In this document: positions 19,165 through 31,514 of the stretch, piece by piece
Layout: each line of letters starts with the position of its first letter
Numbering within the stretch: the stretch's first letter is position 1
Assembly (NCBI RefSeq): GCF_016802725.1
Contig: NC_052673.1
Span: 2,450,537 to 2,514,536 of the forward strand
DNA: 64,000 nt
DNA from: Solenopsis invicta
Lineage: Eukaryota > Arthropoda > Insecta > Hymenoptera > Formicidae
Direction: 5' to 3'
Made by a program: the position numbers and the translations under genes
Notes under the pieces: model-generated
Told to the model about the DNA's origin: nothing
The model's input: the letters and a program-made list of their open reading frames with translations, nothing else
Database searches by the model: none

Positions 19165-20570
19165 CACATTTTTCTGCCGAATTCTTTGCGTGGTGCAAAA
19201 ATGCGTTGAATAAGCCTATTATTAATGAATATGTGCAGTTAAAAATATATATTTTGCATTAACTAGAGTCAATATTATTATATATTATACTCCTACGAGT
19301 GCTACGTATAAAATTTTTCGAGTGTTATAAGAAGATATGATTTACAAAGTGCATATGAATATGGTAATGAAACGAGGTTAATTAGATCGGATGCACCTTA
19401 TTAAATCTATTTTTATCTTGCTATCTTTCTCCAATGCATATTTACCTTTCACAGCAAAAATGTAGTTTGCTTTCTCGGGTCTGCCTCTAAGTCATGCTTT
19501 TTTAATTCTAGCCTTAATGTAAATGTATATTTTTAATCAATTGACGTTTGAAACAAGTATCAAATAATTGAATAAAGATATAAAAATGATTCCAATGCCT
19601 GGTGTACGTGTAATTTTACAACTTGAGTCTTAGAGGCCTCAACGCTGCGTGTACTTTCTGGTTTCAGAAATTTGTAATTGGATTAATTAATAAGTAAGGT
19701 AAGTACATTTTGAATCCTGTTTATTAAAAAAGTTAATAAAGTAAGTGTAACTTTTACAATGTATATAGAGTTACGAAAAACTAGTTAAAATACATGATAT
19801 TAAATATGCTCGCTGTGTTACAAAATGAATTATCTTTTATAAGAAAAAATATCTTTTATAAGACGCTCAGAAATATTATTAAATATCAGGTAACAGCGAG
19901 ATTAACACATATTATTTATTTACAATTAACATTTATTTTGTAACACAGCGAGCATATTTAATATCATGTATTATTTTAACTAGTTTAGTGAACTCAATAT
20001 ATATATTGTAAGAGCTACACTTAACTTTATTAACTTTAATAAACAGGATTCAAAATGTACTTACCATACTTATTAATTAATCTAGTTACAAATTTCTAAA
20101 ACCAGAGAGAATACGCAGCGTTGAGATCTCTGAGACTCAACTTGTAAAATTACACATATTTTTATATCTTTATTCAATCATTTGACACTTGTTTCAAACG
20201 TCAATTCATTCAAAATATACATTTACATTATGCTAGAGTTAAAAAAGTATGACTTAGAGGTAGACCTGAGAAAAAGCAAACCACATTTTTGGTGGAAAAA
20301 ATATGCATTGGAGAAAGATAGAAAGATAAAAATAAATTTAATAAGGCTCATGCAATCTAATTAGCTATGTTTCATTATCATATTCATATGCACTTTGTCA
20401 ATCATATCTTATGACACTTGAAAAATTTTATACGTAGCATTCGTAGGAGTATAATATAATATTGACTCTAGTTAATGCAAAATATATATTTTTAACTGCA
20501 TATATATATTAATAATACACTTATTCAACACGTTTTTGTACGAGACAAACGAATTCGGCTGAAAAAAGTG
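19165..20570. mobile_element. 1.4 kb foldback element
   Basis: Arms of roughly 640-690 bp (about 19165-19855 and 19930-20570) are inverted copies with scattered differences around a spacer of about 75 bp. Outer ends read 'cagccgaattc'-like on both sides. No coding capacity is credible, and the 60-codon frame at 20182 is antisense to its partner arm. Confidence 0.8.
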
Positions 20571-20687
20571 CATAATATATAATCTTGTCTATACAAGAGA
20601 CATATTATTTATTGTGGATGGGAGTTGAGGTTAATTATATTCACTTAAGCAGTTTTTGATTTGCTTGGTGTGTATATATATATATAT

Positions 20688-22577
20688 TGTGACGTGGCAG
20701 TTTTAGCTGCCTCGCCACTCCACCTTCCGCCTAAGCGTCGCGCAAGGAGGCGCGTAAGACCGGGTCTGGCACTCATCGAGAGAGCGAAATCTCCGGCGGG
20801 TCTGCGGCGCGTATTGGTTTTATTTATTTATTCGCGGCTCATTTCATGTATCCGCGGGCACCTCGACAAACGTCGCCTAAGGACCAGCCGCAGCGAAGAG
20901 GATGGGCCGCCGCAGGACAAGGAGAAGGCGATCGTCCAGGGCCGGCGCACGGAAAACCGACGGCGGAGAGAAGGACGAGACTCGACGTGGTGACAGCGAT
21001 GCGCCACGCAAAAGAGGCTCGCAATTGGCGCAGCCGAGGGACAGGCCAGGGCGGACGAACGGCCAGGAGTAGGGCCGTCGAATGCCGGCTGTCCGCCGAG
21101 AATGGTAGCGGCGAAGAATCGTCGCGGGGAAATTCTGTTGCGATCGTCCGCAGGGACGACGAGAACAACGAGGATGTCGGATGCCGACGGGGACCGCACG
21201 ACACCTGCGGAGACCCGACACTGCGCTGCCGTGACGTCACGGCTAGATAAGGGCGGCCGCTGATAGGCCACGCCGCTAGGCGCAAGGATATCGCGCACCC
21301 TGTAGGAGGGGTAGCGCTCATCGATCGCGCATCGAGCGCGATCCTCTCGGCTTTTGCGTGCGACCCGGCGTTCGGCGTACACGTTGCGTTAGCGAGCGAG
21401 CGAGTGCGAGCTATCGGTCTGGGAGTGTCGGTGGCTATCGGAAGGAGCGATATCGGCGAGAGTGCCCGGCCTTGGCGAGCGTCGTCGGAGCGAGAGGACA
21501 CCCGAGGACCCGGAGGAGGACCGTGCGGAAGTCGAGGTGACCCTCTAACCTTCGTGTAAAGCCACGAGCTGTCGGTGTCGACCGGCTCCGCTCTGAGGTG
21601 GAGCCATTGGGTTAGTGTGCCGGTGCGTCCGCCGCGTGGCGATAGAACGCACCTTTTTAGTGTTTGGTCGGCTCTCCACCTCAAGCGTGAGACCTTGTAG
21701 AGGCACCCAGCTGTCGGCTGCCGCGTGTACGTTGGCTGTCCCGCCGTAGAAGCACGCGGACGACCGGCTTCCCGGGAAGCCGCAAAGCCCTCGCGCACGT
21801 GTGCGAGTCGTGTTACGGCCGTGATCACACGACCGCTCGCGTTATCGGTGCGTTGTCGTGTCGCGCGTCTTCGAGAGAATTGTGCATTGTGACCGCGACG
21901 ACGGTATTGCCGTCACCGGGTATCTTTGATTGTATTGCGTTTGAGTTAATTACTGTCCGTTAGCGAAAGTTCGACGAGTGTGTTTTCGCCGCGCTGTTCC
22001 GAGCGCGCGTGATTGGCTGTCTCGTTCCGCGCGGGACCAACCGCCGTTGTTCGCGCTGCTAGCGTAAGCATTGTAGTACTTAAGAAAATTTTCGCGTTCC
22101 GCTTATTCGTTTTCGTCAACTCTCTTCATCTTTTCCGTTCTTCGCTTGCTTCGACTGATAATTTCTTCGCGCTTGGCTCTACTCTGTCTCTGTCATATGC
22201 TACAATACATGTTATTTCTGTCTGTTATATCGGCCTGATCTTGCTTGATTTCTCGCCTACCTGTCTCCTCCAGTAAGAGAGCCGCTTCGTCCCTGTCTCC
22301 GCTACCCCGCCCCTCTACCGGTTAGAGGAGCTAGCTGGCCGCGTGCGAGCGACGATTTCGTGTTTCGTTCTGAGAAGCTATCGCGTGGTGTGCATCCGCG
22401 TCTAGCGTTAAATAGTGTACCCGGCGACGCGACCGGTATAATCGCGTCTGGCGCCCAAATTCGCGATTGGTGGTATCTATTGGTTATATCGTCGCTCACG
22501 GGTGTCTCGCGCGTAATTCCGGTGTTTGATCGCGTATTCCGCCGCTGCTCTCCGGCGTGGGATAAAAATACGTGACA
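20688..22577 (-). mobile_element. 1.89 kb solo LTR in an AT microsatellite (copy 1)
   Basis: Ends are TGTGACGTGGCAG and CGTGACA, with ATAT at 20684-20687 and 22578-22581. AATAAA on the minus strand (about 20815-20832) gives the orientation. An inverted near-identical copy lies at 40497-42379. No gag-pol is present on either side. The long frames inside (up to 329 codons) come from GC-rich composition and are not supported as genes. Confidence 0.82.
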
Positions 22578-22601
22578 ATATATATATATATACATAAAAA
22601 T

Positions 22602-22641
<40 letters not shown>
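22578..22641. repeat. (AT)n microsatellite
   Basis: TA/AT dinucleotide run between the solo LTR and the next foldback, interrupted once by 'acataaaaat'. Confidence 0.8.
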
Positions 22642-22644
<3 letters not shown>

Positions 22645-23102
22645 GGTGTCAGGTAACGATCGCCCGTGGTTTTGTGGATTGATAGATCAAGTAAAACTGA
22701 GCAGAAAAGTCCTTTACCATTTTTTAATATTTGCCATAGTTAACGAAATAAAAATTAATAAATTCTGCGAATAAGCGCGTATCACCGCGCGCAAGGACCG
22801 CCCGCCGGTCGCCGAGACGTAGGCAGCCGCGGCTGTAGGTGCGGCGCTGTGCAGTGAGGAGGGAAAAACAGCTACTGCTTTTCCTTCCTCACCGCACAGC
22901 GCCGCACCTCAGCCGCGGCTGCTACGTCTCGGCGACCGGCGGGCGGTCCTTGCGCGCGGTGATACGCGCTTATTCGCAGACTTTATTAATTTTTATTTCA
23001 TTAACTATGGCAAATATTAAAAAATGGTAAAGGACTTTTCTGCTCAGTTTTACTTGATCTATCAATCCACGAAATCACGGGCGATCGTTACCTGACACCT
23101 TG
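22642..23102. mobile_element. 461 bp foldback MITE, CAGGGTGTC ends
   Basis: Starts CAGGGTGTCAGGTAACG and ends with the near-complement GACACCTTG, with TA at both flanks. The two ~220 bp arms pair almost perfectly around a centre near 22872. The inner GC-rich part ('gccgcggctg', 'gcggcgctgtg') should make a very stable hairpin. A related half-element is at about 26100-26331. Confidence 0.85.
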
Positions 23103-23136
<34 letters not shown>

Positions 23137-23189
23137 TGTATGTATGTATGTGTGTATGTATGTATGTATGTATGTATGTATGTATATAT

Positions 23190-23223
<34 letters not shown>

Positions 23224-23245
23224 TGTACACACACACACATTATAA
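23103..23245. repeat. (TATG)n and (GT)n microsatellites
   Basis: Tetranucleotide run to about 23190, then GT and CA dinucleotide runs. The 79-codon frame here is repeat translation. Confidence 0.9.
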
Positions 23246-23325
23246 TCTTCCTTGTAAGTTGAAATCAAGGCATCACAAAAAATAAATATATTGCTTAACA
23301 CTACAAAAACGCGTGATATCAGTAC

Positions 23326-24312
23326 AAAATTACCTTTTCAAAAAAAGGTAAAAAAAAGGTGCCAATTTATGTGTGTGCGCGCGCACCTTATCTATAATTT
23401 TTTTTAAAAACTCAAGTGGTACTATTTTTTAATTCAACTTAAATGTATTTTTTCCAAAAAATGTATGAAATCTTTAAATTGCGCCAATTATAAAGAGAAT
23501 ATATTGCTGTTTGAAATAACTGTTGTACTACTTTTAACGAATAAAATACAAGTGATAGTATATTTATTTTTTAAGTAAAACCCAAGTAGCGGTATCTTTA
23601 ATTCTTTTTTAAATAAAATTCAAGTGATACTGTGTCTGTGTATTTTTATTGAAACATTTTTCTGTTCTAACCTAAGTGGATGTACTTAATTTAAAAAAGT
23701 TTCAATGAAATATGTAACATTTAATCTCAAAGAATTAAACAGAAATGAGAATGTTTTATTAAAATAAAAAATTTTTAAACTACAAAAAATTGGCGCTGCT
23801 AAATGTCTAACTATAATCTAAATAAAATGTTGTAAAACAGCAGTGCCAATTTTTGTAGTTTAAAAATTTTTTATTTTAATAAAACATTCTCATTTCTGTT
23901 TAATTCTTTGAGATTAAATGTTACATATTTCATTGAAACTTTTTTAAATTAAGTACATCCACTTAGGTTAGAACAGAAAAATGTTTCAATAAAAATACAC
24001 AGACACAGTATCACTTGAATTTTATTTAAAAAAGAATTAAAGATACCGCTACTTGGGTTTTACTTAAAAAATAAATATACTATCACTTGCATTTTATTCG
24101 TTAAAAGTAGTACAACAGTTATTTCAAACAGCAATATATTCTCTTTATAATTGGCGCAATTTAAAGATTTCATACATTTTTTGGAAAAAATACATTTAAG
24201 TTGAATTAAAAAATAGTACCACTTGAGTTTTTAAAAAAAATTATAGATAAGGTGCGCGCGCACACACATAAATTGGCACCTTTTTTTTACCTTTTTTTGA
24301 AAAGGTAATTTT
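23326..24312. mobile_element. 987 bp near-perfect palindrome
   Basis: Arms of about 470-490 bp (23326-23797 and 23840-24312) surround a short centre. The outer ends are AAAATTACCTTTTC and its complement. Only a handful of mismatches are visible, so formation is recent or the arms are being homogenised. No coding frame spans it. Confidence 0.85.
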
Positions 24313-24807
24313 TAACGTTTTACAACAGACAATTTCAACCATAACTAGTGGCGCCATTTTTTGTGAAACGACGGAAACTTATTTATACTCCTAATACAAT
24401 ATGTACGAAAAACAAAATATGAATAAAAAAATTATTATTTATTCATAACTTGTTTTTAATTGCAAATATTTCTCTTGATTACTTCAAAATAAAGTGACAC
24501 CATAGTGAAGAATAACAATAATTACGGTGTTGTAAGACATTAATTTTTTGTGTACAAAATAAAATGTAATTAATATAAGTTAAATATTTATTTGCTGGTC
24601 TACACGATTTGATTAGAATATTTATTCTCTTCAGAATTTTACAGATAAGTAGACTTGTATTAAAAAATTATTACTCACACATTCCATACCTTTAGTATAT
24701 AACGCCAGCTCATCAACTAACAAGAGAATTAACATAAAACTAATTTAAATATTAGTTAGAAATTTCATTTTTTATACTGCATTTATACAATTCAATTAAT
24801 GTGTTAA
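24313..24807. other. Mariner end fragment plus unassigned AT-rich DNA
   Basis: 24366-24393 ('cggaaacttatttatactcc') is the complement of the mariner TIR seen at 17503, so it is a stranded mariner end. No gene is seen in the rest. Confidence 0.5.
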
Positions 24808-24811
24808 TTAA

Positions 24812-25795
24812 CCCTTAAACACGTAAGTGGATCTGAGAGACCCCATATAAAGTTTTGAACGCTTGTTATGTGAAGACGGAATGAGATAGGAGGTTCGGAC
24901 CAAGACATAAAAAAAGTTTGAAATCTCCTCGTTCGATTGATATGGTTGATCAACCTTTTTGGTCAACTAAAATTTAAACGGCACAGCAGCAAAATTTTGT
25001 TAGAGTCAATGCAACCCATATAGTGTGTAAGTGAAACTTTTTTGTGAGTATTTTACATAAAAGAACTGGACAAAATACGTTCGAACAAGTCGGTTTGCGG
25101 ATGTTACTCGCATATACTCTGTCTAAAGTTGGAATACTCTAGAAAATGCTCTAGAAAAGGGAGTTTTTTCGAAATATATCATGAAACACATCAATTTTCA
25201 ATTTTAGACACGATTTAATCAAAAATACCTCATATTCGCCTTGTTATACGAGTACATTTTTTAATAGAAATGACAATAATATAATTTTTTTTTTGAAAGT
25301 ATGAATCTTTAGCTTTAAAACGCCGTATTGTAAAGTTCTTCAAAGTTTTTTGTTGCAAAGATATGATTTTTTTTTTAAGTGAATTTTTAGATGCCCAAAA
25401 ATACCTCATATTCTCCATGTTACATAATTATATTTTTTTAAAGGAATGACTTTACCAAATTTTATTTTAAAAGTGTGACTTTTTAACTTTAAAATGCCGT
25501 ATTTGAAGGTCCTTAAACGTTTTTTGTTGCGAAGATATGATTTTTTGAAGGAAAAGTGGATTTTTGATCAATTTCTCATTTTTGCTTAATAGTTTTGCTT
25601 TTATAACTTCACAATAAATAATTTTTCGCTAATGCCGATTGTGCAGACACACTCCTGAAATTTTGAACTTTTGTTTAAAAAAAAAATCGTAAAGAAATAT
25701 TGATTGTAATCAAAGTTATAGCTTCTCAAAGTTGAAAAAGTCTCCCAGACCCAAAAATGTGTTTCCGTATTTTACAGGATCGGTGTGTTTAAGGG
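24812..25795. mobile_element. piggyBac-like MITE, TTAA target
   Basis: TTAA at 24808-24811 and 25796-25799 flanks ends CCCTTAAACACG and its imperfect complement ending GTGTTTAAGGG. TTAA duplication with CCC-initial TIRs fits the piggyBac superfamily. The 984 bp interior has no transposase. Confidence 0.8.
25215..25560. repeat. Tandem duplication (~170 bp) inside the MITE
   Basis: Two copies begin 'aaaaatacctcatattc' (about 25222 and 25394) and end near 'aagatatgattttttt'. They differ by many substitutions, so the duplication is old. Confidence 0.7.
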
Positions 25796-25923
25796 TTAAA
25801 TTTGATTAGTGTAAAAATGTGTGTAACCACGCCATTGGGCGCGTGCACTTTGGATCATTTATATCTTGAAATTTAATTTTATGTTTCGGCAGTATTAATT
25901 TCAATGTATAAAGTCAAGTATTA

Positions 25924-26095
25924 GGGCACGTATGAAAAAATACGTATCCCTTATTTTTATCTGTACAACATATTAAAAGCACGGCGAAATCGGAGGGAGT
26001 CACTTTTGTAGCGCACGAACACGCGGACGGGTGCGCGTACCATGCGTATAGAGAGGTTTTTAATTATTTTTGGAAAATGAAAATGTCGCATCGTA
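25924..26095. repeat. Fragment of the A/B terminal module
   Basis: Contains 'gggcacgtatgaaaaaatac', the GGTGCGCGTACCATGCG block and the 'ggtttttaattatttttgg' block of the 447 bp module, in the same order. Confidence 0.7.
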
Positions 26096-26331
26096 ACTTT
26101 ATTATACATATACCATGCAAATTCAAACAACGACGCGTCATCTGTCCTGCTGCGCGCTCTTGCCTACGAGCTAGGCGCGATGACGCGGCGTCATCGCACA
26201 TTGGTTCACACGTTTTATTTTATAATTCGATAATTATAGCAAATATTGCAAAATGGTATAAGACTTTTTTGTCTTTTTTCATCTTCTCTGTGTTGTCAAA
26301 GCAATAAGTTCCCTAGTTTCCGGACACCCTG
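26096..26331. mobile_element. Half of a CAGGGTGTC-type MITE
   Basis: The right end is CCGGACACCCTG. Its interior 'gcaaatattgcaaaatggta' parallels 'gcaaatattaaaaaatggta' in the foldback at 22642-23102. No left partner is visible. Confidence 0.5.
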
Positions 26332-28625
26332 TGAATGATACATTTGTAATGTTAATTTCCAATTTGTAGTGTATGTATCAGTAGAGATACCGATAATGTA
26401 TTGTTTATGTCTAATTGTAAAATGAATCTTAATGTACGGTGACTTGGATTTAAAATTCCTCGTTGCGCAGCCAAGGATTGTTCAAATTCTTCAATAAAAG
26501 ATAAAAAAAGTATGTGCTATTTTCCTTTGAAAGAAACTAAAAGATGTGGAATTTGGATTAAAAATATTAATAAAAAAAATTGGATACTTAGTAAACACAT
26601 TCTGCATTGTGTTAAGTAATATATTGAACGTTGACAACTTTAATAACATTGAACTTGATTTTGAGGTTATTTAAATTTTTATAAATATAAAATTTTTTAA
26701 TAATAATGAAATTACATTTATAATACATAGGAACACTTTGCTTCTGAGATGTGGGAAAATCAACGTGATGATTTTTTAAAACTAAAAGGAAACGCTATAC
26801 CTACCATATTTGGACATGCGCGTAAATTTTTTACTTGTTCAAATCTTATTTATTTTATTTTTATTTAAATAAAAAACGACATTATAATTTTACAATTTAT
26901 TTTTAAATAAAAAAAGTTTTACCAATTATTTTCTATTTTTACAATAGGATCAAATATGAGTTTGAATGATCAAGGCAAAGCATCTTTTAGTAATCTTCAT
27001 AATAAGGATACAGTTATATTTATATATGATAAAGAAAGTGATATTCAACACATTGAAAATGAATCTACTTCAGGTAAATTGGTTAATATTAATAAAGCAA
27101 CAAATAAATAAATATTGCAAGAAATATTATAAATATTGAAGATAATATAGAAACAAATTTCAAATCTGTAAGTAATATGGATAGAAACGACAAATCTATA
27201 AGCAATATGGATATAATTGATAACTCTACAAATTATATGGATTCAACCCACAAAGATATTGAATTAAAAAATAGTGACATATCAGAAGTAACTTTAAATT
27301 TATGTGATAATTTAAATTTCTGTGATAATTTTAGACATAAAATGGTTTTAGACATAAAATGAAAATAACAGAAGTACACAAACATTATACTAAATTATTC
27401 AATATACAAAAAAGAACTCAAAGAAAACTAAAAAATGCTAATTATAAAATTAAAGGATTGCAAGAAGAAATAAATACAAGTAATAGAATTTTAATGGAAA
27501 ATGCTATTTCTAAAGTTTTAACAAAGAATCATATTGTTATCGCATTTGATTTGCCAATTAATATAGCCAAAGCAAAAAATTTAAACAAATTCTGTACTTC
27601 TAAGAATAAAATAGATTATAGTTTGGGGTAAAATTAAAATTACGATTGCTAGATACAAAAAATTATTATCAAAAAATGAAATTTAATAATGCAAAACAAG
27701 TATTAAGTCATTCTGTTGCTTCAGCGTTAACATTTGTTGAGAATTATAATGGTAATATCAATTTTATTACAACCGCATGGTTTATTGGTTTCATATCAAA
27801 ATGGTTTACAATAATGTTTTCAAGAACTCCAAAATTAACTTTAGGTAAATTAAATATGACTAAATTTGAAGAAACAATAAAATTTTTACATGATGTAATC
27901 GTTGTAATTTCAAAAATAAAAGTTGGCAAATCAGAGGTATGGAAACCTTTTCAAAAAAAAAATTATTTTTACAAAATCTGTATAAAATTAAGTATTTATT
28001 TATTAGAAAAAAAAAATTTCGAATTTGTCTTATTAGGTAGGTTTATGCAAGATTGTCTCAAAATTTATTTTCAATTATCCGAATAAAGCACGTTATTCCA
28101 AATGCTATACAATTTAAAAATTATTTAAAATTAATAACAATTTTACAATACATAAAAAATCTCGAAAATAGTAGTTATAATTTTAATGATAGAAAATTTT
28201 CTTTTAAATTTTTGGACATTGTTGTTGCTAAAAATCAACAATAAAAGAAAGATAAAATCAAAGAGAATAATAAAATAGTACATACAAATATAACCGATAT
28301 TTGTAAAAATCAGAACCTAGTTTTTAATAATATAAATCTAAATTATTTTACTTAGGGTGATATGTAATTTGTTAAATAAGAAAAAGATACAATGTATATG
28401 ATGACAGCATTAATGCAACATGCAGTACAATTACAATTACATATTCATGTGCTGCATTAACACGTGCACGTTGTTTTAAAAATGATACATTATTTTTTAT
28501 CAATGTGCAGACATTTGATTTTATTTTAAATATTGAAAAAGTATTTAGATTTCATTTTAATTTAGTCTTTGACAAATGTATTAATTTAAAAAATTTTTAT
28601 ACTGACATCTGTAATAATTCAATAT

Positions 28626-28777
28626 CCCTTATAAGAAAAACCGATTGAAAACGATAGAAAGTGCCAGAAACCTGATTCAAAAACAACAGGATTCTATCGT
28701 TTTGATAGAATTCTATTGTTTTTGAATCAGGTTTCTGGCACTTTCTATTGTTTTCTATCGGTTTTTTTTTATCAGGG
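28626..28777. mobile_element. 152 bp hairpin MITE
   Basis: CCCTTATAAGAAAAACCGAT at the left pairs with the complement at the right (CCCTGATAAAA on the opposite strand). Arms of about 60 bp surround a centre at 28700. It interrupts the P-type transposase C-terminal region. Confidence 0.75.
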
Positions 28778-29156
28778 ATGATGTACAAAATTATCATTCT
28801 TTAAAACAAAAAATTATACAATATTTTATTGAAGTAAGATTAAAGCTGTAATGAACCGCCTTCCAATCCCCCCCTCCCTCCCTGGACCGCCTAACCGTCC
28901 GAGTCGTCCGGCTGAACACCCGCCGGACGGCAATTAACGGCGCACAGCGCCTAATAAAATACACGACATCGGAGTAAACGAGCAATCGTTCCCACGCTCT
29001 CATCTCCGCGCGCACGCGCTCTCGTTCCCGCGCCGTCCGCAGCCACGCTCTACGCGCATGGCCCGAAGCGAGAGACCCGAAATCGAGTGGCGGGGATGCT
29101 GCCGCCGCACCGCTCCGCCGTAACACGCCGCACATCCCCTCGCCACGATTCTCGGG

Positions 29157-29163
29157 TATATAA
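29157..29163 (+). promoter_or_regulatory. TATA box of solo LTR
   Basis: TATATAAGG in 'ctcgggtatataaggcaac', about 310 bp into the LTR, matching the position class of the TATA box at 1683. Confidence 0.6.
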
Positions 29164-29887
29164 GGCAACGTTTGCCGGAGGCATAGACTTTATCCGTTTC
29201 TGGCCGGTCCGCCAACTAGAAGCTCCTAGGTTGCTACTGAGATCGAGCGCCTCGGTCTCCGCTAAGCCACTTAGTTCGCAACCGATTCCGCCTCCGATCC
29301 CGACACCGATCCCGACTCCGCTTCCCGACTCGCCGAACCGGGCTCAAGTAAAACTTGGGTCCTGTCAAGGCACTTGACGAAAGGGCGACTTCCATCCTCC
29401 AAGCCTCCCGAGTCCGACATCACGTACGGGGGTACGGTGCTCCGTGCTTCCACCAAGCGCACTTGGCATGAGGAAGTGTCTTCCGGCGATCACTAGCGGT
29501 ATTAACCGCCTCGCGACGGGCCGCACGAAAACCGAAGTCAACACACGGATCCGTGTACGCGCCGCGCCCCGCTTACCGCACCGCACACCGCGTCTCACAC
29601 GGATTTCACGGCCATAATAACAAGGCCGCCGGGGTTCCAAGAAAAGAACCCAATGCCGTTCCGCGAACCGCGTCTCACGAGGCAGGTGCGCTATATAAAT
29701 AGCCTGTAAATAGATTTCCGTACTGCGTTCACCGATTATGTAAATAGATTTCCGAAGTTCATTGTCACGTCCGTTCGCGCGGTTTTATTACTAGTTAAGC
29801 TCCGCGTTTTGATTACCGCCTGATCGCGTCTCCGGGTTTTTGGATTGTCTCACCGCCGACATTACTACGTACTGCCGACCATATATA

Positions 29888-31514
29888 CACTCCCGCTCAT
29901 GGAAGTTCGGACACCTGCATAAATTTTAGTAAATGGTAATTTGAAAAATTATAACGTTACAAAACAGCTAACATTATTCTCTTATATACTTTAGAGTATC
30001 TGTGTACATGTTAATATCAATTACAAAAGTTATGTAAATTATTTTCAATTTTATATGCCAAAATATAGTGCCCTTATTTATCAGAATATTAATAGTATAA
30101 TTCATAAATTTCAAAGCAGCTTTTAAAATATATTAATTTAGAGAATCAATGGAATTTTTTACTTCTAATAGTTTATCTGTTTCACTATCTATCTCTTTAA
30201 GTACAATTAATCACTCTCAATTCATCTTGTTTGTTTCAGAAGCATTATTTTAAGGTTACTTAAATTAAATTCATAGAGTTTAAGTTTTTTTTCTAAAATA
30301 TGCCACGAGGAAAGCCAATCGGTATTGAAACACTATCCAGAATTGTTACCCTTCACGAAGAAGGCTATTCTATCCGGCAAATCAGTCAAAAAGTTAGAAT
30401 TCCAAAGTCAACGGTTATAGATACTATTCATCATTTTGAATATAGAGGAAGTTTAGAGGATCGCAATCGCCCAGGACCATCGAGAAGCACTTCTCATGCT
30501 GAAGATCAACATATTAAGTTAATAAGCAAACGCAATCGCAAGTTAACAGCACCAGAAATAGCTACTGAATTCAATCGCGGACATGATAAAGGACTTTCTG
30601 TGAGCACTGTAAAACGCCGATTACAAGAAGCTGGCTTACACGGGCGCGTTGTTGTGCGAAAACCCCTTTTGCGAAAAGGTAATAGACTAAAGCGTCTCGT
30701 CTGGGCACGAACGCATCGAGAATGGACGGTGGAAAACTGGAAGAAAGTGCTTTGGACAGATGAATCCAAATTTGAAATATTTGGACAGAAGAGACGAATT
30801 TTCGTAAGAAGATCCAAAGACGAAAAATTCATGTGGGATTGTGTTTTACCAACTGTGAAGCATGGGGGCGGTTCTGTTCAAGTTTGGGGATGTTTTTCTT
30901 ACGCAGGCACAGGAGATTTAGTTAAGATCGATGGAATTATGAGAAAAGAGCAGTATCGTAATATTCTTGAGCAACATGCAGTTCCATCAGGAGTAAGATT
31001 AATTGGTAACAATTTCATTTTTATGCACGACAATGACCCAAAGTATACATCAGGATTGTGCAAAAATTATCTAGAAGGTCTTCAACGAGATAACATTTTG
31101 ACGTTAATGTCATGGCCTCCTCAAAGTCCTGATCTAAACCCTATAGAACTTTTGTGGGACGAACTTGATCGGCGAGTAAGAAGAGAAGCTCCAACATCTC
31201 AACAACATCTCTGGGACATCTTACAGAGAGAATGGAACAATCTTGAACGCGAAACGCTTACAAAATTAATTGAAAGAATGCCACGCATTGTCCGTGCAGT
31301 ATTAAGTGCTAAAGGGGGATATTTTGATGAAAAGAAAGTTTAACTTTTATTTTGTATAATGTTTATTTATCCATTACTAGTTTATTTATTCATGTTTCCA
31401 AAATAATAAATATTATAATGCATTCTGATTTGCTTGTATTTTCGTTTATTTTACAGTATTTTAAGCCTTTTTTCGAAAATAAAAGAGTTGTCCGAACTTC
31501 CATGAGCGGCAGTG
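29888..31514 (+). mobile_element. Complete Tc1-family transposon with TA duplication
   Basis: Left end CACTCCCGCTCATGGAAG and right end (complement) CACTGCCGCTCATGGAAG are flanked by TA at 29886-29887 and 31515-31516. The element is 1627 bp with a single uninterrupted transposase gene. One base differs at the fifth terminal position between the two ends. Confidence 0.92.
30300..31343 (+). CDS. Tc1-family transposase, intact, DD38E spacing
   Basis: 347 residues, open from ATG to stop. It should cut and paste its own element by recognising the TIRs in the nucleus. The N-terminal paired-like HTH region (ETLSRIVTLHEEGYSIRQIS and a second HTH near LTAPEIATEF) is followed by a catalytic core with LWTDESKF (first Asp), FMHDNDPKYTS (second Asp) and SPDLNPIELLW (Glu). 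From the Asp of HDND to the Glu there are 38 intervening residues, more than the 34 of classic Tc1, and as described for the Intruder (DD38E) branch. Length, both HTH regions and the triad are complete, so this is the best candidate for an active enzyme in the window. Activity itself is not shown. Confidence 0.93.
   Translation: MPRGKPIGIETLSRIVTLHEEGYSIRQISQKVRIPKSTVIDTIHHFEYRGSLEDRNRPGPSRSTSHAEDQHIKLISKRNRKLTAPEIATEFNRGHDKGLSVSTVKRRLQEAGLHGRVVVRKPLLRKGNRLKRLVWARTHREWTVENWKKVLWTDESKFEIFGQKRRIFVRRSKDEKFMWDCVLPTVKHGGGSVQVWGCFSYAGTGDLVKIDGIMRKEQYRNILEQHAVPSGVRLIGNNFIFMHDNDPKYTSGLCKNYLEGLQRDNILTLMSWPPQSPDLNPIELLWDELDRRVRREAPTSQQHLWDILQREWNNLERETLTKLIERMPRIVRAVLSAKGGYFDEKKV

Noticed and set aside
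20839..21828. 329-codon frame, mirrored at 41256-42239
   Set aside because: Both lie in the two copies of the same solo LTR. Low-complexity Arg/Pro/Ser-rich translations open in several frames at once are typical of GC-rich LTRs.
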